DNA of 64,000 bases from Strix aluco (Eukaryota; Chordata; Aves; Strigiformes; Strigidae), in NCBI RefSeq assembly GCF_031877795.1, contig NC_133938.1:11192920-11256919 (forward strand), in the 5' to 3' direction. Made by a program: the position numbers and the translations under genes. The notes under the pieces are model-generated. The model was not told the origin of the DNA. It saw only the letters and a list, made by a program, of their open reading frames with translations, and made no database searches. Within the stretch, counting starts at the first letter, position 1, and the number at the start of each line of letters is the position of its first letter. Below, piece by piece: positions 47,833 to 61,400 of this stretch.

Positions 47833-50800
47833 ACAGAGAGGGAGCTGCACAGTAGGAACAAACACATACTTATTTTCTTGCAGCTGTGACCACTGTCCGT
47901 CTGATCAAGATCAAGCTGGTTTTGTGGTTCAGGGGGTTATTTGGCTGATGGATGGGTCTTTCAAAAGAAAAAATATTACAGAGGAACCGAGGCTAACCAT
48001 TGTTAAACTGCTGGTGCACGTGAAGGAGACCTGTGTTGAGTATGTCTTTCAGTTATATTTATTAGACAGGAAGTGGGAACAAGCACAAGGAAGGCTGTGC
48101 AGGCTGTCAAACAGATGAATACATTGATCGCTTTGTCTTTGAATGCACAAATCTGTCAAGTCTGACACTCTCTAGCACCCTATCTATGCTTCCTTCATGT
48201 AATAGTTAATGATTTCTTTTAAAAGCTTGCTGATGTTGCAGAATCAGCTATGGTGTGGGATCTAGTTTGCAAGCTACGCATCACCAGCCACAACTAGAAG
48301 GTCCTCTTCTGGTCAGGTCTAAGTGCTTTACCTTCCGAGACTGTTTTGAAGTTGTGCTTTGAGTGAAAGTTGACTTTTCTCAGATCTGTGAGGAAACATG
48401 TCCCCTGCAGCATCAGAGTGGGGAGGTTTTCATTCAAATGTGATTGGATGGGGAAGTTTGAAGACCTTCATTATTTTACAAAGTTTGGGGGGATTAAAAA
48501 AGAAAACCAAACAACCTCAAGCAATTTTGGGGAGACTTTTATATTTGCATTCATGGTCTTTCAGCTTTGCTCATCACTTAGCTACGTATCAGTAGGCCCA
48601 CAGATTTGGCTGTTCTATGGACAGGAAGTGCATTATTTCTTTTTTCTTTGTGGGGGATGGGAGGGAGGATTGGAGAGACGATCCCTCTCTCAATTCTGCT
48701 ATGCTGTGAAGCAGAGGTAGCAAGCTGATGGGAACATCTCTAGCAGAGGCTCAGGAGGTACACTTAGAAAAACTCTCCCCCTTCCACCATGAAAAATCCA
48801 CATTTATACTGAATTGAATGTAGTCATAGAAAATTGAATATAAATAATGCGGAGGCGTGCAGCCTTCTGTTTCCTTCCTAGGTGTCTGGGAAATGACAGT
48901 AGGCATTTTCTGTGCTCCCCTGGGTACAAGAACAACACTGGCTACTAAAAGCTTCCCAGGTTATGCATTATTTCATAGCCTTCATTACTGAAAGTTTACT
49001 GCTCTGCCTCCCTGGCTTGCTTCTGCACTCCTGCTTCCTGGCTCAGTGCAATGCCTTTTTCATTCTGCTTTAAGTGGTAGCAAGCACAGGGGACTATTAT
49101 CCATGGGAGAGCCTCATGGAGTTGTTGGTCTTGTGAGATCCCCACACTGCTTTGTCCACTCCAGTGCTCCTCATGGCAGTTTCTCTGTCTCTGAACAGTC
49201 TGTAGCCTTATTTACATACTTGCAAGGTGACATGATGGTGAAAATACACAGTGTCCAAAGCTAAACTATGGGCACTGAGCCATCAAGGACAACTGAGTGG
49301 GCAGAGAACTGGCACCTAGCACAGGTAGCCCTGCCCTTGGCACAGCAGCTCTAGCACTGTCACTTTTCAGCTGCTCAAATCCCCTTCCGTTCAAACATGA
49401 CAGGTTTAAAAGGACTTTATTAACAGGTAGTGCTAATTACATTTAAAACAACATGAGTCTGGAGAGAGGAGGAGGGGAGGGCAGAGAAGGCAGGTGGGTC
49501 TCAAACTCGGCTTTTCTTTTATCTGGGTTTCTTTTCCTCCTGTTTAGCTTTAAATGTGATTTGATTGATTCTTGTCTTGCTAATTAAGAATATAATTTAG
49601 CCTTAGCCTAGGACGTATTAAAACTAAGCCTTATCCAAAGCAAGAGCTGTGTTCAAGGGAACATGCAGAAATTAGCAACAGTTGTTTTCTGGTTCGGTCA
49701 GTTTGCTTTGCTGCACGGGAAAGATGAAACCCACACAACTGGCCCATGGTCCATCTCCAAACCTGGCCACCTCAGAGATTGCATCACCTGGCTGGGAGGT
49801 CAGAACTTGGCTGGGCAAAGGCAGTAGGCTTCGTGCCTCCCGAGGGTGGCTGCCTGCACAAGCTTGTCCTGCTGATGCCTCTCCAGCTAACGCAAATCTG
49901 CTCTGTGCTACCTCTCTAACAAGGAGCTCAGCAGTTTGTTCTGCAAAGAATGAATCAGCTCTGAGTAGGGTTGGTGGTAAAAGAGCAGAACAGAGGAGAC
50001 TCCCGACATAAACCACCAGAATAATGCTGACTTCAGACCTGGGAAGGCTGGCTTAGTTGTAGCATGTTTGTTCCGTTACTTAGTTGTTCTGTTTTGTATG
50101 GTTGTATGTTGGGACAGGACTGAAATCTCTGCAGGGTTTAGAGTTCACTCCCAAGTCTTCAGATTACTCAGCAAGCACTTTGCTAGGCTTAGGAGTCTTT
50201 GTTTGCTCTCCCCTTGCTCTAGATCTTCCAGGGATTTGCTTTTCTAGATTCATTGTGGGAACTCTTTCAAAAACAGCATATGTCAAATGACCAAGTAGTT
50301 TCACTCACTATATTTTGCTTTTGCAATAGAAAGTCTTGTAACACAAGCAGTCTGTAACATGACTTGGATGATTTTGCGCAAGTATTGTAACAGCTAGGAG
50401 AGACTATTAGCTCAGGAGAGACTCTTATCAGCTCTGTAGCAAGAGCTGGGCTTTTGTAACAAACCATGAGTGCTTACCTCCCTGTGGGTCTGAGCTCCAA
50501 AGCGAAGAGTTCAAAACAGCTATAAAGCTAAACAAAAAGAAGTACATGCCTTTCAGTTTGCTTTGTCTTCTGTACTATAGAAAGAAGCATGACAGATGAT
50601 GCTACTTAGGTTTGGATTAGGCTGGCTTTCAGGATATTTCTGTAAATAGAGTTCAGGGTTACAGCTGACAACAGATGAGAATAAGGATATCTTCAATCAG
50701 AGGGAAAGGAAGAGAGTCTGAAGGTGTATGTTAGATATTTGGTCTACTGTGGTTCTCTAAGACAGGTTTCATCTTATTTGACTGTATAGAAATTAATCTC

Positions 50801-51010
50801 AGCCACCCCACGCAGGGAATGACCCTGACAAGAAGCAACACAAGCAGGGGGTGGTGTCATTCTGAACCCTCAGAGCTATGGTTTATAGCTGTCTGGCATT
50901 TTCACTAGTATCAACTCTGTGAGTGTTCCTACCCCAAAATGCTGTTGTTTATCACAGGATTCATTGTGATCTACAAAAACTTTTCAGTTAGATGTTTGCA
51001 ATGAAAATAT
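47833..51010. other. Intergenic region between the plus-strand gene and the mucin-like gene
   Basis: I see no supported exon here. Minus-strand AATAAA signals at 49416-49421 and 51041-51046 are candidate ends of the mucin-like gene. An AT-rich patch at ~49500-49640 contains CTAATTAAG and related homeodomain-like motifs in GC-richer surroundings and may be a regulatory element. Confidence 0.4.
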
Positions 51011-51040
51011 GAGGACTGGGACACCTTTGGCATTTGTAAC

Positions 51041-51046
51041 TTTATT
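51041..51046 (-). terminator. Poly(A) signal for the mucin-like gene (candidate)
   Basis: On the minus strand TTCTGCAATAAAGTTAC is followed by a GT-containing stretch. Using it gives a 3' UTR of ~2.2 kb after the stop at 53201. A second AATAAA at 49416-49421 is a distal alternative. Confidence 0.5.
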
Positions 51047-53200
51047 GCAGAAAAAAAATTCCACTATTAACATATTTTACAAAGAAAGTTGCACTTTGGT
51101 GTTGGGTGAGTTTTCTTCCTCACCCCTTTCCCCTGGACAGCGATGCATGGGAAACCAGAACAACTAGCCCCTGCCCTTTTGGTTGTGTGCAGAGATACTT
51201 TCCAGCTATGCCAGCCTGTACCAGTTCCAGCCTGGATGGAGTTCTATTTTCCACCACTAACTTGCCTCTCTTTGTGCCAAAAACCAGTAGCACCCTGCCC
51301 TCTGGCAGGGGAAACAAGTCTGTAGCTGGGGAGATTGCTCTGTGCAGACAATGCTTGATACAAAAGCTTTGGAGTTGTGACAATTGCCCTTTAGTTTTCA
51401 TGCAATAATAGTAGGAGAGAACCAACCTTTCTTCCCTATTTTACTGCGCATCCTTACAATAAATATATGCAAGGCCAAAGCCAACAGCTGAACCCAAACT
51501 GCACTGCAGCCACTTGTCAGCCACTTCGGAAGTAGTAATGCAGGAAGGAGGAACTGCTGCCTTACCCAGTTCATCTATTTGTCCCAGACCAGTTCTGCTC
51601 CATCTTTGGGCTTTGCAGATAATTTGAGCCCTGCTGATGGGGAAATTCCCCTTTCCCTGCTAAGACAAGCAATAACAGCACTGGAAAAAAAAAGGTGCTT
51701 TTGCTAGTGAGGCCTGGTATCTGTCCTTGTGGGGTCAGTGAGTGTTGCTACTGAAAGACTGAGGCTTTGTAAGAGCAACGTTGTAGATAATCTCTAGCCC
51801 TTGCTGTGTCCTGAGGGAGCAACTGGCTTAGTCAAAAATCAAACACTCTAAAGAAGGCATATGTTTCTCTTTACCTGCAGTCAAATGTGAATTAGAAAAC
51901 GGGAGCAGGTGTTAATTACATGAAGGTTTTCATGTCACGCACACTCTGGTCTTTCTGAGGTGAGGACACCAAAAGATCCTCAAACTTACACTCAGAGGCT
52001 CTGGTCTGTGCGTTTCCTTGTGGGGTCTCAAGAGCCTTGGATGCAGTCTACAGCAGTGATATTTTGAGGTGAAAGTGCAGAATCTGATCAGCCTAACACC
52101 TGGAAAGGGAAGGGGAGGAAGGCACCTACATCCAGGATCTGTCCTCATGACAAGACACCAACTGGCTCAAAGACCAACATTGGAAGGTAAAGGAGCTTTG
52201 ATCTTGCATAGCAGAGGAGGGAGAGTGCAGTACTAGTTTTGTACAACAACTTTCAGCAACCAGATGCTAGCAGCAAAATGGGGGGTACCTGAGGAAAGAC
52301 ATGTGTCAATCCAGGCAGGGAAATGGATTAAAGCATTTACTGAGCCTGGGCAAGGAGTTTACGCATATGCTGAAAGCATCAAGTATGGGAGACACAGTTT
52401 CCTAATTTTGGTGAGACCAAATCAGTGTGTCTACTTCGCAATAGACTGAGTCCTATCAAGCCCCGTTAAGCTAAAATTATGTTCATTTTCCTCCCAGCAA
52501 CTTCAAAGCAACATCAAGTAGCAAGGGCACTTCTCCAGTGGCCACAAAACTGTTTTCCCTGGCTAAAAAGAAAAGGCATGCATGTAGGAAGGAAGCAGAG
52601 CAGTCTGTCATCCTCCTGGTAGGTGTTTCAGGAGGGGCAGTGCCAATCCCAGGACTAAAGCTGAAACAGGAACAAAAAAAAGTGCAAGAAAAAACCAAAC
52701 CAAACAACCTTAAAAATACAGAACAAGAGTGAGCCCAGAGAACTGATTTCCATATCCTTGGCTCCCTCAGAAAACAGCAGTCTCCTTTGCTAGCACTGTG
52801 CTGATGCCACCAGTGTTAAGAGCTCTTGTATGGATCACTTGCCCACCTCCTTTGAAAGCAGCAGCTGCCAAGATGGACAGAAGAGATCCATGCAGAATGT
52901 GATGGCAAAGGTTGTCTTGGCTAATTGGTGACCACACTAAAAGGAGGAGGGCCCCCCTCTTGAGGGCCTTGTTTCAAGGAGAGACTAGAGGAAAGGGCCA
53001 GACTTGGGCTCTGATTCCCAGCATAAAAACTTCACCATTGAATTGTTTAAAATGTCTAAAACCAAAAGCCATCTGAAAAAGATCTTTCAGTTGTGTGCAA
53101 ATAACAGCCCCTCATTCCTCAGCAGATCGTCTGGGACCAAGTCCTCAAGGCCTTCTCCTCTGGGAAGTTCAGCCAGCCAGGCAGAGGACAGCCCGGTTGC

Positions 53201-56200
53201 CTAGTAGCTGTAGAGTGAGAGAGGGGTGTCCTCCATCATGTCATCCTAGAAGCAGAGAAGAGTGTGCTTTAATGAGATGTCTGCACGATGGCATGCAGTC
53301 CCAGCCTGGCAGAGTGCTGTGCAGGCAGCACAGCCTGCTCATCCACACTGTCACAGCGTGGCCATCTGTCCAGCAATCCACCCAAATGCTGTCCCTGGGC
53401 AATTCCTGGATCTTTGGACTGTCATTCTCCCCTCCTGCTGCAGCTTTTGGAGAGGTGTGTGCAGGAAGAGCCTGCCTGCTGCAGGGATGTGGAAGACCCT
53501 GGCTGTGGAAAACTCTACTCAGCTTGAAACAGCATCAGCTTGCTTGCTAGCTGCAGAAGGGAATCGGTACTCCTCTGTCCCAGAAAGTGCAAAGTTAGTT
53601 GCAGATTCCCCAGAGCTAATCCAGCCTCTGAAACCTCATATCTTTTTATATCCCCAAAGGGTCAAATGCAGACAGACAGACAACCTCCCTGGAACAGAGC
53701 ATGGAATCTGCTTTGTCATAGTCACAAAACAAATACAGAATACACAAGAGGAGGCTAGGAAGGTGTCATTTCAGGGGAAGTTTGGATGGAACTCCCCTTC
53801 CTCTCTATTTAACCTCTTAGCATTCCCCTGCAGAGTGAGGGGAAGGCAGAGAGCTTCTTTAGTGGCCATCCTTGAGACTTGCTGTCTTGATTCAAACCCT
53901 GGATGGAAGGAGAGGGACCTAAGAGGGAACAGGAGTTGTGATCAGCATTCTTGCTGCTGCAAAGACCCAAAGCATTGCTAATGTAGTAGAGAAGGGGAAC
54001 TGCAAAGCAGCCAGTAGCAAGCCAGACCATGTCAGGCTGGGCTGAAGGCATTACTCACCATGGGCAGGTCCTGCAGGCGCCGGAACTCCATGCGGCTGTT
54101 GTGCTGGCGGTATCTCAAGAAGCCCACCAGGCCTAGGATGCCCACCATGACAATGAAGACAGAGATCACGGTGATTACCAAGGGGTCTGCCCTCGTTGTC
54201 TCAGCCAAAGGAGAACTGGGTAGCTCTGCAAGGATACCAAGGGAATGAGGCCAAAAGAGAGCCTTCAAGGGCTGGAGTAGCAAAGCCGAGTCTTCTCTGG
54301 TTCTGCTTAGTACAACTGAGAGGCAATTCAAGGTAGCCCCAACCCTTTGCTATGTTTTGTGAGAGCAGGAACAAAAGCAGAGCATTTACCTGGATTTTTG
54401 TCATCAGCAACATCCAACACAGAAGCTTTCTCGTGCATGGGTTTTAATGGCTGCTCCAGTGTAGATGTGTTGGTGGGGGTATCAGCTGTGCTGGTAGACG
54501 AGGAGCTGGTCACAAGGGATCTCACTGTCACAGTACTGGAGGCGATAGCAGGGGATGTGCTCCCTACGGTGGAGATGGGAGCAGAAGAGGTTCTGGGCTC
54601 CGTGGTGCTTTCCTCTGTGGCACCCACAGGGCTTGTTCCTGGCCTGGTTTCAGACCTTGCTGCTGTGGGCCCCATGGTCTGCCCATCAAAAGGCCCCAGC
54701 TGAGAGCTGTTAGTTGTTGCTGCTGCAAAATAGGAACAAGCAGTTATTTCAAAGGGTAAAGTGCAGCGCACTGTTCTGTGGGACTGGATGAGGTGGAAGT
54801 GAGGCTGTAAGGAAGACTGCTGGGACTATATGAAAAGCAGCTTATTGACAACTCTTTGGAAAACAAGCAGGTCCTATAGCACAGCCACAGCTGAGGCACA
54901 CTATAAGCATCAGTGCTTAGAAAGTCCTCTTGGTTTTCATATGTGCCAATCTGCAATGTCAGGCAACCTCAGCTGGGCCCACAAATCCTGTCTTCTGGGG
55001 ACGAAGGACAAGCAGAGAAGCCTCAAACAGCTCTGCACAGAGCTGGGTATTGCACCCCAGAGCAAGAGACTGGGAAAGGTCTCTCATTTCTCCTTACAGG
55101 GAGCACAAAGGGAGCTGCCCAGGGACTGGGTAGCAGCATCCCCTGAGGCTGTCTCCATGCATCGCAGAACAGCAGGACCCCGTGACACAAGCCAGGGCAA
55201 AGGATGCAGTTGTGCATGAACACTGTGCAAATCAGTGGTCAATCAATATCTGCCTTGTATCAGGGGTGTGTGACAGCCTGACGGGCCCCAAGGTGGGTGA
55301 GACTGGGATTGCAGACCCTATAGCCAGTCCCTACGCTGCCCAGAGGGATCTGAAGGTAGGGTAGGGGTTCCCATGGTTGCCCAGGGATGGATGGGCTGAT
55401 GCTTCTGCCTGCCCATCTCCATGCTTTGTGTTAAGGGAGGGGGTGCTGCCCAGTTCTGCAGTGGTTCCTGTCAAGTCCCCAGCCCTGGTGCAGGAGAAGC
55501 CCAGCTGGGCAGTGCTGCTGAAGCATGTTGTTTTGGGTGAGCTATATAAAGGATTTCCCTGCACACAATCAATGTCCTCATCAGAAAACAGACAGCACAA
55601 TTAATACCATAATTAATGGGGTTTGCAAAGAGGATGCTGAACTAACAGCACCTCTGCAAGTCAGTCTCACTAAGTGGCCGTGCTTAAGGGCTCATTTCCT
55701 TCTTCTCCCTCTCCCCAGTTCCCATGAGGGTTCACAGAAGTTTCCAGGTTGTGCATCCTTGGGGCAGGACTTTCTGCATAGGCAGTAAAGGCAAAACCTT
55801 ACCCGGCACACTGTTCAGAGGAAGTGTGGGGGTTGCACTGCTGGTGTCATCCATTTCTTCAGTTGTGCTGAAAGTCTCTGTGACTTCATGGTTGGGCTGG
55901 TTTTCTTCCAGAGTACTGGCAGTCGGGGTAGGAGAGGGGATTTCAGTGCTGCTGTTGACTGACAAGCTCACGTTGTGGTGCTCGCGCTGTGTAACTGTGA
56001 CATCTCTGGGGCTGGCAGGGGTGGAAGCCTGCAGTCTCTCCGCCTGGGTGCCTACCATGGGAGTGGTAGGGATGGAGGCATCCTCCATCTCTGTAGCGTG
56101 GGCTCCAGTGGCATTGAGTGTTGCAGCAGTCAGTTTTTTCTCCAGGCTTGTCTCGGGAATGGCAGTAGTCACTGGACTGAAGGCAGAGGCTTCCGTTGGC

Positions 56201-56273
56201 TGATGCGAGGTCAGAACTGTGCTAAGAAAAAGTGATGGTGTCTCCAAGGTCTGTGCTGTCTTCTGTCCCTCTC
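53201..56273 (-). CDS. Mucin-like single-pass membrane protein (3' part, four exons)
   Basis: Minus-strand exons are 55803-56273 (471 nt), 54390-54722 (333), 54059-54225 (167) and 53201-53245 (45). All have consensus splice sites and join in frame, giving 338 residues before TAG. The first two exons are symmetric phase 1-1 cassettes, common for extracellular modules. They encode a Ser/Thr/Pro-rich ectodomain with no cysteine and at least five N-glycosylation sequons (NAT, NVS, NSS twice, NTS), so it is probably heavily O-glycosylated. The third exon has a ~23-residue membrane segment (PLVITVISVFIVMVGILGLV...) followed by RYRQHNSR as stop-transfer. The cytoplasmic tail is ~33 residues and ends DDMMEDTPLSLYSY. 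No signal peptide is in these exons, so one or more 5' exons are missing. The family is not recognised; sialomucin-type proteins are a structural analogy only. Confidence 0.85.
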
Positions 56274-59200
56274 CTACAGAATAGAGTTAAGAAATGCTGA
56301 GAAGTTTGTCAGAGATCCCACACTGGGAGGAGAAACAGAGGAGGCCAGGAATTGAACCTTTCCATCCCCTTAACTCCAAATCCAGCAGAGGTTCACACCT
56401 GGGGAAGGGGTTCAAATAGCTCCTCTGTCTTCCTGGCCTCTCTGAGGCAGGGATCTGCTCTAGGGGACCTGTCTTTACCCTCCTCCCTCTCAAGCCCTCT
56501 GCTCCTGTTCTGTGGGGTCAGCATCACTAACCCCTCTACCCTGGAGCACCTCTCTTAAACCCTTTTGGAGGATTTGGGTTTTTCTTAAAGTACCACCTGA
56601 GACCTGATTCTGGGAGAAACTCAGATAAGTCTTCCTTCGTTCATTGAGAAAGCAGTGCAGAAAAAATACAAGTGGGGAAAAAGGGGAAGTAGATCCTCTA
56701 GCTCCCCTGGCACAAGTGTAGAAAAGTAATGTTTAAAAAGTCTGTGGCTGGCAAGGGTAAAGCATGTATTGCTCATCATCTTAGCAGTAGTGTGGGCTTG
56801 CTGCTAGAGGGAAAGATGAAATGGGTAGCAAGAGAGTACTACAGCTAACAGGGCTGGTGGTGTACTTTGGGAGCTGCATTCATGAGCTATTTATGAACAC
56901 ATCACCACCATAAAGTGCGACTGTTGTCATAGAAATGGGGAGCTACTCAGCCTCCCACTAGAGCAAACAGGGCTAGCTTCCCTTGCGGGGACCTGCAGCG
57001 AGCAAGGATCCCCCCGGATCCACAGCCGGTAGACGGTGTGACAGCATGCGGGAGGAGGAAAACCACAGGGCTCTTACTCTGCCTGATTATAAACATGGAT
57101 CCTGCGTGGGTTTTTTAGGGTGTAAACAGGAAGAAAACAGAGAAATGTAGCCACATCAGGATGGAGTCTCCAGACAATTTAAAAACATCACATGGTCAAT
57201 ATTTTAATGACATCTGTCCAAGTTTCTACCCAAGCCACAGAGGCGTGGGGCAGATCCATCTTCATGCCCACTCTCTCCATAGTGGAGAAGCATTCGAGGC
57301 AGATGCCGTAACCAAGAAAGATTCATTCACCAACAAAGCAGCCCACTCTTGTACTAAGGCTTTGGGGAAGTCTCAGCAGTTTTTAAAAGCTCTTTAGAAT
57401 GGACACAGTTATCAGAGCTCTTCTCCAGCTACAGCACTTAACAGGCCCTAAAAAAAGACACAATACAACTCTCTCAGGAGACCTTCACAGTACCCTGACC
57501 AGCTGGAGAATTCAAAACCTCGAAGCAGCCTGACGGAACTGTGCTTCCCCGGCCTGGGGCCCCAGTCCCAGGAGGGCTCCGGCGGGGGATGCACAAGCAG
57601 GCAGCACAGCCCTGCTCGGCACGTTCGGAGAACAAGCTCTCGAGAGGAGCCCCAGCTGGGGCAACTTAAACATGAAGACTGAAGGCGTAAGTGATGCTCC
57701 CTTTGGCCTCGCCTGGATCCAGCTGTCAGTGGCCAGAACATGCCTCTAAAAAAGCAAACTGCTCTCTGAAATGGAGCTAAGGCATAGGATATGCTCACAC
57801 CAGTAACACCTGGAAGGAAAAGAGCTGAGCACTGTGTTTCCCGGGATCAGGCACCAAAGCTCACAGCTCTTCATGCAACAATTTCCAGCCCTGAACCCAG
57901 CTTTGCTATTCAGCATGCTGCCTGCTGGGTGAGCTCCCAGCAGCTCCAGAGCCTGCGCTGAGCAGCGCTGAAGGATCCCAACTCGGCATTGGCAGATGCT
58001 CTCTCTGTAAACACCCGATTACCTGTTCCTAACGTAGCAAGAGACGCACACAGAGCTGCACTGTCACCACGGAGTAAACAGGAAAGGTGGTGGCCAGGTG
58101 CCCGGCCAGCGCCGAGCCTGGCTACGTGCTGCTTTGAATAGCTGGCCTGTGCCTGGGGCGGCCTCCCACAGGGTGGCAAGTCATGATCAGGGTCACGCAG
58201 TCTTGCACAAAGGCCTGAGCACCTCTGAAACGGTTGTGCCAGTTTCTGACTAGGAAAGGAAAGCCAGCGAGAAGGCAAACGAGTCTGGGCCTTACACACC
58301 AGGGCACCTCCCCACAGTGTCAGGAGCTGGCATCCCTGCCACGAGGTGCAGTGGGGCAGGAGGGTTTGTGGGGACAAACAGCTCCCTCCACCCTGCAAAT
58401 AAGGATGGGCTGCACACACAGCACCCTGCTGTCTGTGAAGGAGAGCTGGTTGGAGCAGTACTTCTCTAAGCTCTTCTTTCTGTGAGCAGCCACACAGCTC
58501 CTTCCCACAGAACATCCCAGTGTCCATGATCAGCGAGGAGGTGGTACCCAGGGCTGCTCTGGCCTCGCATCCCACAGGAACATAGCAGGACCATTGCAGA
58601 AAGGCCTGTGCTGTAGTGGCAGCCACACCAGCACTGTGGTATGTAAAACCCCGGTTGTAGAGAATTGCAGAAGAGATGTTAAAATTGGCAGGTACGGAAA
58701 GAGACCTGCTCTGAGGCCTTTGGGCATGGCGGGTGTTGATGGCACCTGGATTAGCAGGTCATCTAACCTAGCACATGTCGGCACACCCAGCTCAGGAAAC
58801 AAAGGAGAGCCTGGAAAAAGGGAGAGCCTAAACCAGGCTAACACTAAGACTCAAGCCAATAAGAGATGATGGTGGGAAGATAGAGAACAAGGCCAGAGCC
58901 TTAAGATGGGCAAGGAAATAAAGGACAGTGAGTAAATCCTGATCACTGGGAGACAGACAAGACAAAAGACCACCATCACTGTCTGTCAGCTCCCAAGGGG
59001 TAAGGGCACATCCAAAGCCAGCACACAGTCACCAAGCAAAGCACCTGGGGAAATACCTGATAGGTGCAATTTAGTGCTTGTGAACACGTGGGTGTTAAGA
59101 GTGCAAGCACTAATGAGTGTTACTTTGGTTTTGTTTTAAAATAAAAACACCCCCGACAGGGTCTTGCATTAAGATTTACTACATTGCTGCAATGCCACAA

Positions 59201-61079
59201 CTTTGTTTCCCCCAGTTTTACCACCCAAACAGGCAACCCATTCCCACCCAGCTCCAGCGCAAACCCCGCAGTGCAGTGGGGGAGACCACGGCTCTGCTGC
59301 GAAGCCGCTGTGGCTGGCTGTGCTGGCTGAGACCCAACAAACCCCACGCCAGCTGTGGTCCTCCAGGGTCCAACCACTGTGGTTTGCTCTGGATTCTCAG
59401 TGCCCGACAGGTTGGAAAATCCCCAGCTCCAGCGCTGTTGTGACTGCTCCAGTCGCTGAGCGATGATGTTTTTAGCTGTTTATCACTTACTTAGAGAGAC
59501 TCAGGTCAGAGCTCGTTACCCTGGCATCTTCCCGGAGGAGCTCTGCTTCCTGCACCACATGCCAGGGAGGCTGTGGCTGCATTGCCTGAGGCATCGCCCT
59601 CATCAGCTCCTGCAGACAAGAGGGAACCATGCCCCTCTTGTCTCAGGTGGTAAGGGAAGGAGTTAGTGTGGATGCTTCACCTTCTCTGGGATTCTCCAAG
59701 GCCTGACAGTTGCAGCACCCCAAGACAGCTGGTGAAGGTACAGTCACCCTTGGATCCATAATAAAGCAACTATGACCACACTGCAAGTGAAGAAGCAGGA
59801 CCAGCTGCAAGCAAGAGCTCTGATAATAGCAGCATCTCTTTTTCCCTGATGGGGAACCAAGGGTGGGTTTGCTTTGGTTATGCTGCAGTGCCTGCTAAAG
59901 CAGAGCTGGCTGGTGGTCCCCAGGCTACAGCCCCGGGTCTGTGCTAACCACCAGGCTCAGTCTGCGCCTGGTGAGAACCAGCGATCTCAGACCACATTAG
60001 GGCAGGGCTGGTGGACTTGGAGCGGCAGCTCCCATCAGACAGTGCTGACTGCAGTGACCTCTGTCTGGGAAAGGAGAGGGGTGAAGGAAGAGAGCAGCCC
60101 CAGGGGAGGAGGGATGCAGCCAGCTGAGAAGCCCCTGCCTTGGACAAGGGTGGGAAACGCTCCCTGCTCCGCAAGAGAAGGGAGGGCTCTGAGCATCAGC
60201 CCACAGCTTTGGTCCTCTCTGGCGCTGCATGATGACACCGAGGGACCTCCACACATCAACCCGAACTCCCACCAGCTCCAGAGCAGACATGGTATAAATA
60301 TGCCATAATGAAGAGGAGTGAAGGAAGCCAGCTCTGCAGGAGATGGGGCCATTCCTGCTTTGCTCTCCCTGCCCAAGTTTCAGGGCTGGGGCCAAGCGAG
60401 GGGCTGAGGAAGGTTTGCAGAACCAGCACAGAGCATCGCTGCTGTGTCAGGGCAGCCACGCAGAGTGGGGACGTCTCCTCCATCCTCTGCCACAGCAGTC
60501 ACCCCACAGTCTATTTGTTTCTCAGAATAAAACAAGGCAGCAAGAGAGAACAGGGCCTCAGCTGGATCAGCCTGCAGATAAGTTCTTGCCACAACCCTCC
60601 TGCCCCAGTCCCAGCAGCATCCTCTGCACCCTCCTTCCTATCTCAGCCTGAGCTCCCCAAGGGTCAACACAGACCTGACTCCAATCCATAGGCTTTATCA
60701 CTGTTTCTAAAATCCCTCTTAGGGTGAGACGTAGAAGAGCCATGTAAGGTACGGAAGCCAGCAGCAGGCTGGCTGCCGGGGCTCGAGGGAGAGCAGGGCA
60801 GTGGGGTGCAGGCTGCAGTCACTGCTGGAAGAGGTGCACAGAGACCCAGGTGAGAGCTGAGCACAAAGATGAGGAAGGATCCACCCAGGATTTCAGAAAA
60901 AGTGCCCGTGGGAGCAGGACTCCCTGGTGCAGATGTATCCTCCTGCGCAGGCTGTCACTGTCTGTGGATAGCACCTCACTTAAATCCGCTTCCTACAGAA
61001 TGCGTGTCAAACCACTACTCTGATTCATTGAAAAGGCACCCAAACCCTTCTAAAATGCTATTTTTGTGCACTAACTGAA
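56274..61079. other. GC-rich region upstream of the mucin-like exons
   Basis: This should contain upstream intron(s), and perhaps the signal-peptide exon, of the mucin-like gene. Scanning minus-strand donors, I found no ATG-led hydrophobic exon ending in the required phase 1. The large open frames, such as the 238-codon minus frame ending at 57910, have no splice support or protein-like pattern. Confidence 0.4.
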
Positions 61080-61400
61080 TTCAATTTCCATGTAAGTGTA
61101 ACAGCTCAAGTCACAAACAACCTAGTAAAATGCAAAATTAATATAATGTTTAAAAAGTAACAGCATAAGCTGTAACCTATATGTATTTAAGCAATTATAT
61201 CCTATTGCTTAGCAAAGTACTCCATTAAGTGTAGAAATTATCTTTTGTTGCCAGTTATTACCTTTTTATGGTTACCAACCAACGGTAATTAAACAACCTC
61301 TTCAAGGCAAAAGAGCTTGAGTATAAATGCAAATAAAACCATACAGTGGGATTTAAAACCAAGGCTCTTCATTTCAATTAAAAGTGGAACTGGAGTAGCT
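61080..61400. promoter_or_regulatory. AT-rich island with octamer and homeodomain-like motifs
   Basis: A ~320-bp AT-rich patch interrupts GC-rich DNA. It contains a perfect POU octamer ATGCAAAT (~61328), GGTAATTAAAC, TTAATATAAT and TTTCAATTAAAAG. Such islands are often conserved enhancers. It has no coding potential. Enhancer function is inferred from composition only. Confidence 0.3.

Noticed and set aside
53262-53981. 239-codon plus-strand open frame
   Set aside because: It is antisense to the mucin-like gene's last introns and has no splice or domain support.
57910-58626. 238-codon minus-strand open frame as the 5' part of the mucin-like gene
   Set aside because: It is Cys-rich with no signal peptide, no phase-1 donor to the 56273 exon, and composition unlike the mucin domain.
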